The notes below the pieces were generated by a model. That model saw only the letters and a program-made list of their open reading frames with translations. It was not told where the DNA came from and did not search any database. A program made the translations under genes and the position numbers. A stretch of DNA of 64,000 nucleotides from Bacteroidota bacterium (GTDB lineage Bacteria > Bacteroidota > Bacteroidia > Chitinophagales > Chitinophagaceae): assembly GCA_018267705.1 (NCBI GenBank), contig JAFDXX010000007.1, positions 1 to 64,000 of the forward strand, written 5' to 3'. Below, piece by piece: positions 28,393 through 36,995 of the stretch. How positions within the stretch are numbered: position 1 is the first letter of the stretch; every line of letters begins with the position of its first letter.

Positions 28393-28743
28393 ATGAACGC
28401 AGCCGTAAAATTTGTACACGAGCAATTGACTGCAAAGAAAGAATTTCCAAAATTTAAAAGTGGAGATAATATTACTGTAAATTATAAAATTGTTGAAGGC
28501 GGTAAAGAGCGTATTCAAAGTTTCCGCGGCGATGTTATTAAATTACAAGGCCACGGTGCAACCGCTACTTTTACAGTTCGTAAAATTTCAGACGGAGTAG
28601 GTGTTGAACGTTTATTCCCTTTCTTTTCACCTAATATTGACTCAGTTGTTTTAAACAAAGCTGGTAAAGTACGTCGTGCTAAACTATTTTACTTGCGTGA
28701 AAGAAGTGGTAAAAGTGCAAGAATTAAAGAAAAAAGATTCTAG
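28393..28743 (+). CDS. rplS: 50S ribosomal protein L19
   Basis: 116 residues. The family core is present (FKSGDNITVNYKIVEGGKER, FRGDVIKLQG, GVGVERLFPFFSPNID, VRRAKLFYLRERSGK). It sits at the 30S-50S interface. It is preceded by its own promoter and followed after 74 bases by tatA. The usual neighbours trmD and rimM are absent. Confidence 0.98.
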   Translation: MNAAVKFVHEQLTAKKEFPKFKSGDNITVNYKIVEGGKERIQSFRGDVIKLQGHGATATFTVRKISDGVGVERLFPFFSPNIDSVVLNKAGKVRRAKLFYLRERSGKSARIKEKRF

Positions 28744-28817
28744 TAACAAAGAAAGCAAGTACCTTTATTGCAAAATAAAATATTCGCTTTTTTGTTATTA
28801 TCATAAAATAATCAATT

Positions 28818-29051
28818 ATGTTTTCATCACATTCTTTATTGGTACTCTTGGCTCTTTCAATAGAGCACATGATACTGATATTTTTGGTTGTTCTTCTATT
28901 ATTCGGTGGTAAAAAAATTCCTGAATTAATGCGAGGCTTAGGAAAAGGAATGAGAGAGTTTAATGATGCTAAGAATAATGTGAAGAAAGAAATTGAAGAC
29001 TCAGTAAAAGACCAACCTAATAAAAATTCAGACTCTTCACAAACATCTTAA
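28818..29051 (+). CDS. tatA: Sec-independent protein translocase TatA
   Basis: 77 residues. One membrane helix (about 19-32, ILIFLVVLLLFGGKKIPEL) is followed by the amphipathic helix with LMRGLGKGMREFNDA and a polar tail. FGGKKIPEL is the TatA/E hinge. The start at 28818 gives a short N-terminal extension. It forms the pore with TatC encoded just downstream, and a terminator hairpin between them suggests partly separate expression. No tatB-like gene is present, as expected for a two-component Tat system. Confidence 0.93.
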   Translation: MFSSHSLLVLLALSIEHMILIFLVVLLLFGGKKIPELMRGLGKGMREFNDAKNNVKKEIEDSVKDQPNKNSDSSQTS

Positions 29052-29073
29052 TTCAATTTGTTTTAAAAATACT

Positions 29074-29106
29074 AAACCTCGCAAATTTGTGCGAGGTTTT
29101 ATTTTA
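29074..29106 (+). terminator. Terminator between tatA and tatC
   Basis: A perfect 10-bp stem AAACCTCGCA/TGCGAGGTTT with a six-base loop is followed by TTATTTTAT. tatC begins 33 bases later, so the hairpin probably sets the tatA to tatC ratio. Confidence 0.8.
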
Positions 29107-29138
29107 TATTTCATTTAAGGTTTTTAAGTATTACACTA

Positions 29139-29990
29139 ATGTTGTTTAATAGAAAAAATAATTCTAATCCTTCTGAAAAAGCAGAAATGAGTTTTATTGA
29201 ACATTTAGATGTTTTACGTTCTCATTTATTTAAATCAGTAGTTGCTACAACCATAGGAGCCATAGTAGTTGCCATATTTAACAACTTTATTGTTCAAAGA
29301 ATTTTATTAGGCCCAACACGCGGAGACTTTCCCACTTACTCATTACTATGCAGAGCAAGTAATTATTTAAAATTAGGAAGTAGCTTATGCATGAAGGAAA
29401 TAAAATTAGAAATGCAAAGCAATACTGTTTCAGGCCAGTTTGATGTGTATTTAAATGTAATAGTAATTGGCGGCTTTGTTATTGCCTTTCCTTATATTTT
29501 TTGGCAATTTTGGAAGTTTGCAAAACCAGCATTAACACAAAAGGAATTAAAAAACTCTCGTGGCGTTATATTTTGGGTATCAACACTTTTTTTTATTGGA
29601 ATTTTATTCGGCTATTTTGTTATCTCTCCATATACCATCAACTTTTTTGCTAATTTTTCTTTAGATGAAAAAATAAAAAATATCTGGACGATAAACAGTT
29701 ATTTCAATACCATATTGCCACTAACACTCGGTTCAGGATTAGCATTTCAGTTACCATTGGTTTTATACTTTTTAGCAAAAGTTGGTGTGGTAAGTGCAAC
29801 AGCATTAAAAAAATTTCGCAGATACGCTTACTTAACAATTATTGTGGTAGCAGGGTTTATAACTCCACCCGATATGTTAAGCCAAATAATATGCAGCGTT
29901 CCTATTATTTTGCTTTATGAAATAAGTATTATTATTTGTCGCAAAGTTGAAATAAAAGAAAACAACAAAGCTGCACAAGAATGGGAATAA
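29139..29990 (+). CDS. tatC: Sec-independent protein translocase TatC
   Basis: 283 residues with six membrane helices. The TatC N-terminal motif (MSFIEHLDVLRSHL) starts at about residue 17. The first periplasmic loop is long, and PYIFWQFWKFAKPAL and GSGLAFQLPLVLY are conserved. TatC recognises twin-arginine signal peptides and recruits TatA. The periplasmic loop between helices 1 and 2 (about 55-105) contains two cysteines. Confidence 0.96.
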   Translation: MLFNRKNNSNPSEKAEMSFIEHLDVLRSHLFKSVVATTIGAIVVAIFNNFIVQRILLGPTRGDFPTYSLLCRASNYLKLGSSLCMKEIKLEMQSNTVSGQFDVYLNVIVIGGFVIAFPYIFWQFWKFAKPALTQKELKNSRGVIFWVSTLFFIGILFGYFVISPYTINFFANFSLDEKIKNIWTINSYFNTILPLTLGSGLAFQLPLVLYFLAKVGVVSATALKKFRRYAYLTIIVVAGFITPPDMLSQIICSVPIILLYEISIIICRKVEIKENNKAAQEWE

Positions 29991-30012
29991 ATTAATATAA
30001 AAAAATTAAACA

Positions 30013-31446
30013 TTGTTTTCCTTCACCTCCATAAAAAACTATCAACAGTTTCTTACAGAAAATCCTAACGGATGTGTTGTTGCAGTTAAAGAATATTTAA
30101 AAAAAATTGACCAACAACAACACTTAAATGCTTTTTTAGAAGTATTTGAAACCGATGCTTTACAACAAGCAATATTATTAGATGAAAAAAGAAAACAAGG
30201 CAAACCTTTAGGCAAACTACATGGAGTTATAGTAGCTATTAAAGATGTACTGTGTTACAAAGGGCATAAAGTTTCTGCTGCTTCAAAAATATTAGAAAAT
30301 TACAAAGCAGTTTATAATGCAACTGCTATTGAAAAATTATTGAACGAAGATGCCATTATAATTGGCAGAAATAATTGTGATGAGTTTGCAATGGGTAGCA
30401 GTAATGAAAACTCTGCTTATGGCGTTGTAAAAAATGCATTGAATGAAACCCTTGTTCCGGGCGGATCTTCAGGTGGTAGTGCCGTTGCAGTACAGGCAGG
30501 TTTATGTATGGTTAGTTTAGGCAGCGATACAGGAGGAAGTGTTAGACAACCGGCAGATTTTTGTGGAATAATTGGTTTAAAGCCAACCTATGGAAGAATT
30601 TCACGTTATGGTTTAATTGCTTATGCATCGTCATTTGACCAAATTGGAATTTTTGCAAACAACATTGAAGATGCTGCATTAGTTTTAGAAGTTATTGCAG
30701 GAGCAGATGAATTTGACAGTACTATTTCTCATCAACCTATTAATGAATATTCAAACCTCAACACATCTTCAAACAAAAAATATAAGATTGCTTATTTTAA
30801 AGAAATGTTGGAACATCCTGCATTAGATATTGAAATAAAAAATTCTATCCAACAATATATTCAGCAATTAAAAAATATTGGACACGAAATAGAAGCTCTT
30901 GATTTTGATTTATTAAAATACATTGTACCCACTTATTATGTTTTAACTACTGCAGAAGCAAGCAGCAACCTTTCACGGTTTGATGGAATTAAATATGGCT
31001 ACCACTCAACACCCCCAACCAATAGCTTAACCGATTTGTATAAAAACACTCGCAGCAAAGGTTTTGGAAAAGAAGTACAACGTAGAATAATGTTAGGAAC
31101 TTTTGTATTAAGTGCAGGATATTATGATGCTTATTTTACCAAAGCACAACAAGTTAGAAATATTTTATATACAAAAACAAAAGAAATTTTTAAAACAGTT
31201 GATGCAATTATTGCACCAACCGTTCCTGCAACAGCATTTCCCATTGGAAGTGCAAGCAATAACCCTGTTGAAATGTTTTTAGCAGATATTTATACCGTTT
31301 ATGCAAACCTTGTTGGTATTCCCGGAATTTCTATTCCACTATTCAAACACAGCAATGGTATGCCTTTTGGCTTACAAGTAATGACAAATCATTTTAATGA
31401 ATTAACTTTACTCGCCCTTTCAAAAAATATGATGGAGTTAAAATAA
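30013..31446 (+). CDS. gatA: Aspartyl/glutamyl-tRNA amidotransferase subunit A
   Basis: 477 residues of the amidase-signature family. The catalytic Lys is in VAIKDVLCYKGH, the Ser residues in GGSSGGSAVAV and GSDTGGSVRQPADFCG, and KPTYGRISRYGL is the GatA-type segment. It supplies ammonia to convert Glu-tRNA(Gln) or Asp-tRNA(Asn) with GatB and GatC, neither of which is in the window. The start appears to be TTG at 30013, giving the family-like MFSFTSIKNYQQFL; no upstream ATG is available. The stop overlaps the next ATG by one base. Confidence 0.95.
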   Translation: MFSFTSIKNYQQFLTENPNGCVVAVKEYLKKIDQQQHLNAFLEVFETDALQQAILLDEKRKQGKPLGKLHGVIVAIKDVLCYKGHKVSAASKILENYKAVYNATAIEKLLNEDAIIIGRNNCDEFAMGSSNENSAYGVVKNALNETLVPGGSSGGSAVAVQAGLCMVSLGSDTGGSVRQPADFCGIIGLKPTYGRISRYGLIAYASSFDQIGIFANNIEDAALVLEVIAGADEFDSTISHQPINEYSNLNTSSNKKYKIAYFKEMLEHPALDIEIKNSIQQYIQQLKNIGHEIEALDFDLLKYIVPTYYVLTTAEASSNLSRFDGIKYGYHSTPPTNSLTDLYKNTRSKGFGKEVQRRIMLGTFVLSAGYYDAYFTKAQQVRNILYTKTKEIFKTVDAIIAPTVPATAFPIGSASNNPVEMFLADIYTVYANLVGIPGISIPLFKHSNGMPFGLQVMTNHFNELTLLALSKNMMELK

Positions 31447-32471
31447 TGTTTCGTTTTCATAACCATAAAATATTTTTTCTTTTTACAACAATTTCTTTGT
31501 GCAACAATTTATTGGCTCAACGCACCGATATTATTTCAGATACTTTAAAAAATGATAAAGCAGTACTTAAAAATTTATTGGTAGAAAAGAATATTATTAC
31601 CGGTAAAATAAGCAATGTACATTTAAACCCAATGGCTGTTTCGTTTGTACAAGAATATATACACAAAGAAACTAAAGAATATAACAGAATGAAGATATGG
31701 GGAAGGCCCTATTTTGAGTTATATGACATGATTTTGCAACAATACAATTTACCTAAAGAATTAAAATATTTAAGCGTTATTGAAAGCAGTTTGCAAAGCA
31801 ATCTTGTTTCTTGGGCAGGTGCCGTGGGCCCTTGGCAACTAATGGATTACGAAGGAAAACGTTTTGGTTTGCATGTGAAAGGTTATACAGATGAAAGAAC
31901 AGATTATTACAAAAGCACACAAGTAGCTGCAAAACTTTTAAAAGAATTATATCAACAATTTGGAGATTGGTTATTAGTAATTGCTGCATATAACGGTGGT
32001 GCAGGCAGGGTTAAAAATGCTATTGCAAAAAGTGGCAGTAGAGATTTTTGGAAACTTCAATTTTTATTACCGGAAGAAACTCGCAACCATGTAAAAAAAT
32101 TTATTGGCACACATTATATTTTTGAAGGAGATGGTGGTATTACAACAATGACTGCCGAAGAAACACAACAATATTTAGCAGTACAAAAAACCGAAACAGG
32201 ATTAGATGCTGCAACCCTTGCCAATACTGATGTTAAAGAAATAAGCGGAAGATATTTAAGTGTAGTAGTTAGCAATTATTTATTAATGGACATTAGTGAG
32301 TTTAATAAACTTAACCCCGGATTTGATAAAAAATTAGCCGAAGGAAATAAATATATGCTACGCTTACCTAAAGAAAGAATGTTTGTATTTGATGCAAGAA
32401 AAAATGAAATTTTAATACAAAGCGTAAAATTGTTATTGGAAGGAACAACTTCTGTTAAAAGAATTAATTAA
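31446..32471 (+). CDS. Membrane-bound lytic murein transglycosylase (SLT domain)
   Basis: 341 residues with an N-terminal signal segment. The goose-lysozyme-like SLT domain spans about 90-210: catalytic Glu113 in LSVIESSLQS, then GAVGPWQLMDYEGKRFGL and VIAAYNGGAGRVKNAI. A LysM-like C-terminal part (ISEFNKLNPGF) begins near residue 280. This is the MltD-type layout. It cleaves the glycan chain with formation of 1,6-anhydroMurNAc. Translation is probably coupled to gatA through the one-base overlap. Confidence 0.9.
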   Translation: MFRFHNHKIFFLFTTISLCNNLLAQRTDIISDTLKNDKAVLKNLLVEKNIITGKISNVHLNPMAVSFVQEYIHKETKEYNRMKIWGRPYFELYDMILQQYNLPKELKYLSVIESSLQSNLVSWAGAVGPWQLMDYEGKRFGLHVKGYTDERTDYYKSTQVAAKLLKELYQQFGDWLLVIAAYNGGAGRVKNAIAKSGSRDFWKLQFLLPEETRNHVKKFIGTHYIFEGDGGITTMTAEETQQYLAVQKTETGLDAATLANTDVKEISGRYLSVVVSNYLLMDISEFNKLNPGFDKKLAEGNKYMLRLPKERMFVFDARKNEILIQSVKLLLEGTTSVKRIN

Positions 32472-32651
32472 TTACACTTTTTGTACCTTCTATTTCCTTT
32501 ATTATAACAGAAGATGATGGCATAAAATTCCTTCAACCAAACACAATTAATTTCATTTTTATTTATTAGCAAGAATTTTGCAAACAAACAAATATGTTTA
32601 ATCATTTTCTTGCTTTAGTTTGCATATAAATTCAGTAGCAGGTAAATATTT

Positions 32652-34142
32652 ATGAGTTTAAGTCAATCATTACAACAAAAATTATTACAAAAATTATCGC
32701 CACAGCAAATTCAGTTAATGAAATTGCTGCAAATACCAACTGCCAATATTGAAGAACGTATAAAAGAAGAAATAGAAGAAAACCCTGCCTTAGAAGCATC
32801 GGAAGAAGGACATAATGATGATATAGATGACACAAATACAGTTGATGAATTTGAAACACCGGAAGATGATTATGAACAAGATGGCAGTGAAGAAGATTAC
32901 GATAGTGTTGATATTAGTGAATATATAAACGAAGGTGATGATGAAGTTGCTGATTACAAAACGCGTGATGATAACTACCCTGAAATAGACAATAAAAAAA
33001 CAATTCCATTAAAAAATGAAAGTAGTTTTTTTGATGTATTAAATGATCAGTTAGCAACTTTAGATGTAGATGAAAGGCAATACAAAATTGCCGAACAATT
33101 AGTAGGCAGTTTAGATGATGATGGTTATTTAAGAAGAGAATTAAGCAGCATTGTAGATGATTTAGCTTTTAGGCAAAACATCATTACTACTGAACAAGAA
33201 GTAGAAACATTAATCAAACAAATTCAACAATTCGATCCACCGGGTGTGGCAGCCAGAGATTTGCAAGAATGTTTATTACTTCAACTATACAGAAAAAAAA
33301 ATGAAGGTGGAAGTGTGGAAACAGCCATTAAAGTATTAACCAAATATTTTGATGAATTTACCAAAAAACATTACGAAAAAATACAACGTGGTTTAGACTT
33401 AAACGATAAACAATTAAAAGAAGTTATTCAACAAATAATAAAACTCAATCCTAAACCCGGTGGTAATGTTGGCAGTATAAATAAGGCTGAAAATTATATT
33501 GTACCCGATTTTTTCATTATCAATAATGCAGGAAAATTAGAACTATCGTTAAACAACCGCAATGCCCCCGATTTGCGTATTAGCGAAGGTTATAAAGATA
33601 TGATGAAGGAGTATGATAAAGGAAGTAAAAAAGATAAACGTCAAAAAGAAGCTGTACTTTTCATTAAACAAAAAATAGATGCCGCCAAATGGTTTATTGA
33701 TATGATTAAACAAAGGCAACATACTTTGTTAAGTACCATGAATGCCATTATGCATCACCAAGAACAATTTTTCTTAACCGGCGATGAAACAGAAATGAGG
33801 CCTATGATTTTAAAAGACATTGCCGAAAAAACCGATTTAGATATTTCAACCGTAAGCCGTGTTGCCAACAGTAAATTTGTACAAACAGAATTTGGAACCT
33901 ATCGTTTAAAATTTTTCTTTAGTGAAAGTTTAAGTACCGATAGTGGCGAAGAAGTGAGTACCCGAGAAGTAAAAAAAATATTAAGTGATTTAATTGAAGC
34001 AGAAGATAAACGAAAACCTTTAGCAGACGAAACCTTAACAGATATGCTTAATGAAAAAGGTTATAATATTGCTCGCAGAACTGTTGCCAAATACCGCGAA
34101 CAATTAAATATACCTGTAGCAAGATTAAGAAAAGAACTATAA
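32652..34142 (+). CDS. rpoN: RNA polymerase sigma-54 factor
   Basis: 496 residues. The Gln/Leu-rich activator region I is at 1-48 (LQQKLLQKLSPQQIQLMKLLQ). An acidic region II follows (about 50-115), then the core-binding domain (PPGVAARDLQECLLLQL), the helix-turn-helix and the RpoN box ARRTVAKYREQLNI near the C-terminus. It needs enhancer-binding AAA+ activators, and none is encoded in the window. It lies 180 bases after the transglycosylase gene and 20 bases before the PAP2-like gene. Confidence 0.97.
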   Translation: MSLSQSLQQKLLQKLSPQQIQLMKLLQIPTANIEERIKEEIEENPALEASEEGHNDDIDDTNTVDEFETPEDDYEQDGSEEDYDSVDISEYINEGDDEVADYKTRDDNYPEIDNKKTIPLKNESSFFDVLNDQLATLDVDERQYKIAEQLVGSLDDDGYLRRELSSIVDDLAFRQNIITTEQEVETLIKQIQQFDPPGVAARDLQECLLLQLYRKKNEGGSVETAIKVLTKYFDEFTKKHYEKIQRGLDLNDKQLKEVIQQIIKLNPKPGGNVGSINKAENYIVPDFFIINNAGKLELSLNNRNAPDLRISEGYKDMMKEYDKGSKKDKRQKEAVLFIKQKIDAAKWFIDMIKQRQHTLLSTMNAIMHHQEQFFLTGDETEMRPMILKDIAEKTDLDISTVSRVANSKFVQTEFGTYRLKFFFSESLSTDSGEEVSTREVKKILSDLIEAEDKRKPLADETLTDMLNEKGYNIARRTVAKYREQLNIPVARLRKEL

Positions 34143-34162
34143 TTGTTTATTTGTATAATACA

Positions 34163-34813
34163 ATGAGTGAATCAATTACATACCAACCCAATAAAGCAAT
34201 TACATTTATTGCAAAAATTATTTCATATATATTTCATCCACTATTTATTCCAACATACATTATTCTCTTTTTGGTTTGGCAATTCCCCTTTGAGTTTGCC
34301 AACATTACCCCATGGCAATTAAAGTTGAAATTGTTTGGCACTTTTTGGATGACAGCTTTCTTTCCTGCCTTTGCCGTATTTCTATTAAAAAGATTAAATT
34401 TTATTAATAGTATTTTTTTAAGAACACAAAAAGACAGAATTATTCCTTACATTATAACCATGTTTTTTTATTGGTGGATGTATTATTTAAGCCGTAGTAT
34501 GAAAGACCAACCAGAAGTACTAAGGTTTTTTTACTTCGGAATTTTTATGAGCACCGTTGCAGGATTAATTATAAATAATTTTATTAAAATAAGTTTACAC
34601 GGATTGGCAATGGGCGGAGCCGTTACTGCATTAATATTATTCGCATTATACTACCAAACACCTTTAGGTTTATATATAAGCATTGCAACACTTATGGCAG
34701 CAATTGTGTGCACAAGCAGATTAGTATTAAATACACATAATAATTTTGAAATATATGCAGGGCTAATTGTTGGTGTGCTATGCCAAATAATTGGTTATTG
34801 GTTTGCATTATAA
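34163..34813 (+). CDS. PAP2-like integral membrane protein
   Basis: 216 residues and about six membrane helices. The C-terminal half has a weak PAP2 phosphatase pattern: RTQKDRIIPYI as a possible first motif, KISLHGLAMGG in place of PSGH, and SRLVLNTHNNFEIYAG for the last motif, with the His kept. If active it would dephosphorylate a lipid phosphate, for example undecaprenyl pyrophosphate. The motifs are degenerate, so catalysis is uncertain. I chose the ATG at 34163 over the TTG at 34151. It is probably co-transcribed with rpoN. Confidence 0.72.
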   Translation: MSESITYQPNKAITFIAKIISYIFHPLFIPTYIILFLVWQFPFEFANITPWQLKLKLFGTFWMTAFFPAFAVFLLKRLNFINSIFLRTQKDRIIPYIITMFFYWWMYYLSRSMKDQPEVLRFFYFGIFMSTVAGLIINNFIKISLHGLAMGGAVTALILFALYYQTPLGLYISIATLMAAIVCTSRLVLNTHNNFEIYAGLIVGVLCQIIGYWFAL

Positions 34814-34830
34814 ATGATAATACAAAAAAA

Positions 34831-35859
34831 TCAAATCAACTGCAATAGTTGTTCTGTAGCAAATTCAGGCGTAATATCTCTTTGTGGACTTGCCAACATT
34901 TCATAACCTACCATAAATTTTTTAACTGTTGCACTGCGTAACAGCGGCGGATAGAAATGCATATGCCAATGCCATTCGGCATGCTCTCCATTGTTTACAG
35001 GTTGTTGGTGCATACCTGCAGAATAAGGAAACGAAGTATTAAAGAGTTTATCATAAATAGTTGTAAGTTTTTTTAAAGTTATTGCCAACGATTCTTTTTC
35101 TTCCTCATTAAATTCTGTAACATTTTTTACTTGTCTTTTACTTATAATTATGGTTTCATAAGGCCATACAGCCCAATAAGGAACTAAGGCAGCAAAATGT
35201 TTTTCATTAATTACCACTCTTTCATTTAATTGTAATTCTAACTGCAAATAATCTTGCAATAAACTTTTATTATTTTGTTGAAAATATAATTGTTGTTGTT
35301 GAGTTTCTTTTTTTATTTCAACAGGTATGTGGCTGCTGCTCCATATTTGCCCGTGTGGATGTGGATTACTGCAACCCATTATTTCTCCTTTATTTTCAAA
35401 AATTTGAATGTATTTAATCCATTCGTTTTTTTTAAGCGTTAAAAATTCATCTTGCCAAAGATTAATTACTTCAACAATTTCATTTACACTTAAATCGGGT
35501 AAGGTTAAATTATGTTTTGGCGAAAAACAAATTACTCTACAAATACCTTTTTCACTTTCTGCATATAATAAATTATTATTATTTGTTTTCCCTTCGGGAA
35601 TGTTTGGCAACAAGGCAGAAAAATCGTTAGTAAATGCAAATGGTTTATTATAATTAGGATTTACTGAACCATCTGCTCGTGTATTTCCCGGGCATAAGTA
35701 ACAACTGCTGTCATAAGCAGGGCGGTTGTTTGCGGGTAATGATTCTACTTTACCTTGCCATGGTCTTTTACTTCTGTGTGGTGAAATTAATACCCATTCT
35801 CCGGTTAAAATATTTAATCTTCTATGAGCGTGTTCTTTTATATTAAAGGTTTCTTGCAT
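34831..35859 (-). CDS. galT: Galactose-1-phosphate uridylyltransferase
   Basis: 342 residues. It exchanges UMP between UDP-glucose and galactose 1-phosphate in the Leloir pathway. The catalytic HPH triad is in SNPHPHGQIWSS. Zinc-ligand cysteines are in CYLCPGN, and a C-terminal HWHMHFYPPLLRS matches the second metal site. It is the last gene of the symporter-galK-galT unit, 17 bases after galK. The convergent PAP2-like gene ends 17 bases away. Confidence 0.97.
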   Translation of the reverse strand: MQETFNIKEHAHRRLNILTGEWVLISPHRSKRPWQGKVESLPANNRPAYDSSCYLCPGNTRADGSVNPNYNKPFAFTNDFSALLPNIPEGKTNNNNLLYAESEKGICRVICFSPKHNLTLPDLSVNEIVEVINLWQDEFLTLKKNEWIKYIQIFENKGEIMGCSNPHPHGQIWSSSHIPVEIKKETQQQQLYFQQNNKSLLQDYLQLELQLNERVVINEKHFAALVPYWAVWPYETIIISKRQVKNVTEFNEEEKESLAITLKKLTTIYDKLFNTSFPYSAGMHQQPVNNGEHAEWHWHMHFYPPLLRSATVKKFMVGYEMLASPQRDITPEFATEQLLQLI

Positions 35860-35876
35860 TAAACAAAATTGAATAG

Positions 35877-36983
35877 TTATTCATTTACTATACTTGTTCC
35901 ATTACCGATAGTTGCAACATACACTTTTAAGTTTTTATGCATTTGATCTTTATATGTTGCTGCAATTTTTTGTGTAATAGATTCAACAAAATCTTGATGC
36001 ATTAAACTGATTACGCAACCACCAAAACCGCCACCCATCATTCTTGCACCTAATATTTTTTCTTCCTTACTACATTCATTCACTAAAAAATCTAATTCAT
36101 TACAACTTACTTTATATAATTCGCTTAAGCCCCTATGTGTGATATACATTTTTTTCCCAAACGCCTGCACATTAGTATTTTGTAAATCAATACATCCATT
36201 TAATAACCGTTCTTTTTCTTCTACAATAAAAGTACATCGGTTTTTTACATTGTCATTTTTAACACAACTATTTACCATTTCAATGGTAGCATCTCTTAAA
36301 CTTTTTACTTCATTATATTTTTGTTGAATTAATGCAACACCTTCATTACATTCTTTTCTACGTGTATTATATTCAGAAGAGGCTAAAGAATGTTTCACTT
36401 GTGTATCTAATAAAACAATTTTATAATCATTCAATTGCAAAGGAAAATATTCGTATTCAAGAGAGCGGCAATCTAACCGTATTACATGATTGGCTTTACC
36501 CATCATGCTTGCAAACATATCCATGATACCGCATTGCAGGCCAACAAAATTGTTCTCAGCCTTTTGGCAAAGTTTTACCATTGTAATTTTATCAATATCA
36601 AATTCATTCAATTCATTTAAAGCAAAAATAGTTGCACACTCTAATGCAGCAGAAGATGATAAACCGGCACCAATAGGAATATCTCCATGTATGGAAGCAT
36701 TAAAACCTTTTGTATTATACCCTGCTTTTTGTAATTCACTTACTATACCTAAAATATAATTGGGCCAATGCATTGGAGATTTTGCTAATGCATGAGTTGT
36801 TGTAGTATAGGATTGATTATTATCAACAGAAAATAATTCTATCACATCATCATCTCTTAATAATGCATCAATATAAATATATTTATCAATAGCGGCCGGC
36901 AATACAAAACCATTGTTATAATCGGTATGCTCTCCTATTAAATTAATACGCCCGGGAGATTTGACTTTTATACGTTTTTGCAC
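35877..36983 (-). CDS. galK: Galactokinase
   Basis: 368 residues of the GHMP kinase family. The galactokinase signature GRINLIGEHTDYNNGFVLP is near the start, the ATP loop IPIGAGLSSSAALE at about 100-115, and the C-terminal GARMMGGGFGGCVISL completes the set. It phosphorylates galactose at C1. It stands 12 bases after the symporter gene and 17 before galT, so the three form one operon. GalE and GalM are not in the window. Confidence 0.97.
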   Translation of the reverse strand: MQKRIKVKSPGRINLIGEHTDYNNGFVLPAAIDKYIYIDALLRDDDVIELFSVDNNQSYTTTTHALAKSPMHWPNYILGIVSELQKAGYNTKGFNASIHGDIPIGAGLSSSAALECATIFALNELNEFDIDKITMVKLCQKAENNFVGLQCGIMDMFASMMGKANHVIRLDCRSLEYEYFPLQLNDYKIVLLDTQVKHSLASSEYNTRRKECNEGVALIQQKYNEVKSLRDATIEMVNSCVKNDNVKNRCTFIVEEKERLLNGCIDLQNTNVQAFGKKMYITHRGLSELYKVSCNELDFLVNECSKEEKILGARMMGGGFGGCVISLMHQDFVESITQKIAATYKDQMHKNLKVYVATIGNGTSIVNE

Positions 36984-36995
36984 AGCTAAAATTTT

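Noticed and set aside
28676..28912. 78-residue open frame overlapping rplS and tatA
   Set aside because: It overlaps both genes in another frame and has no recognisable sequence.
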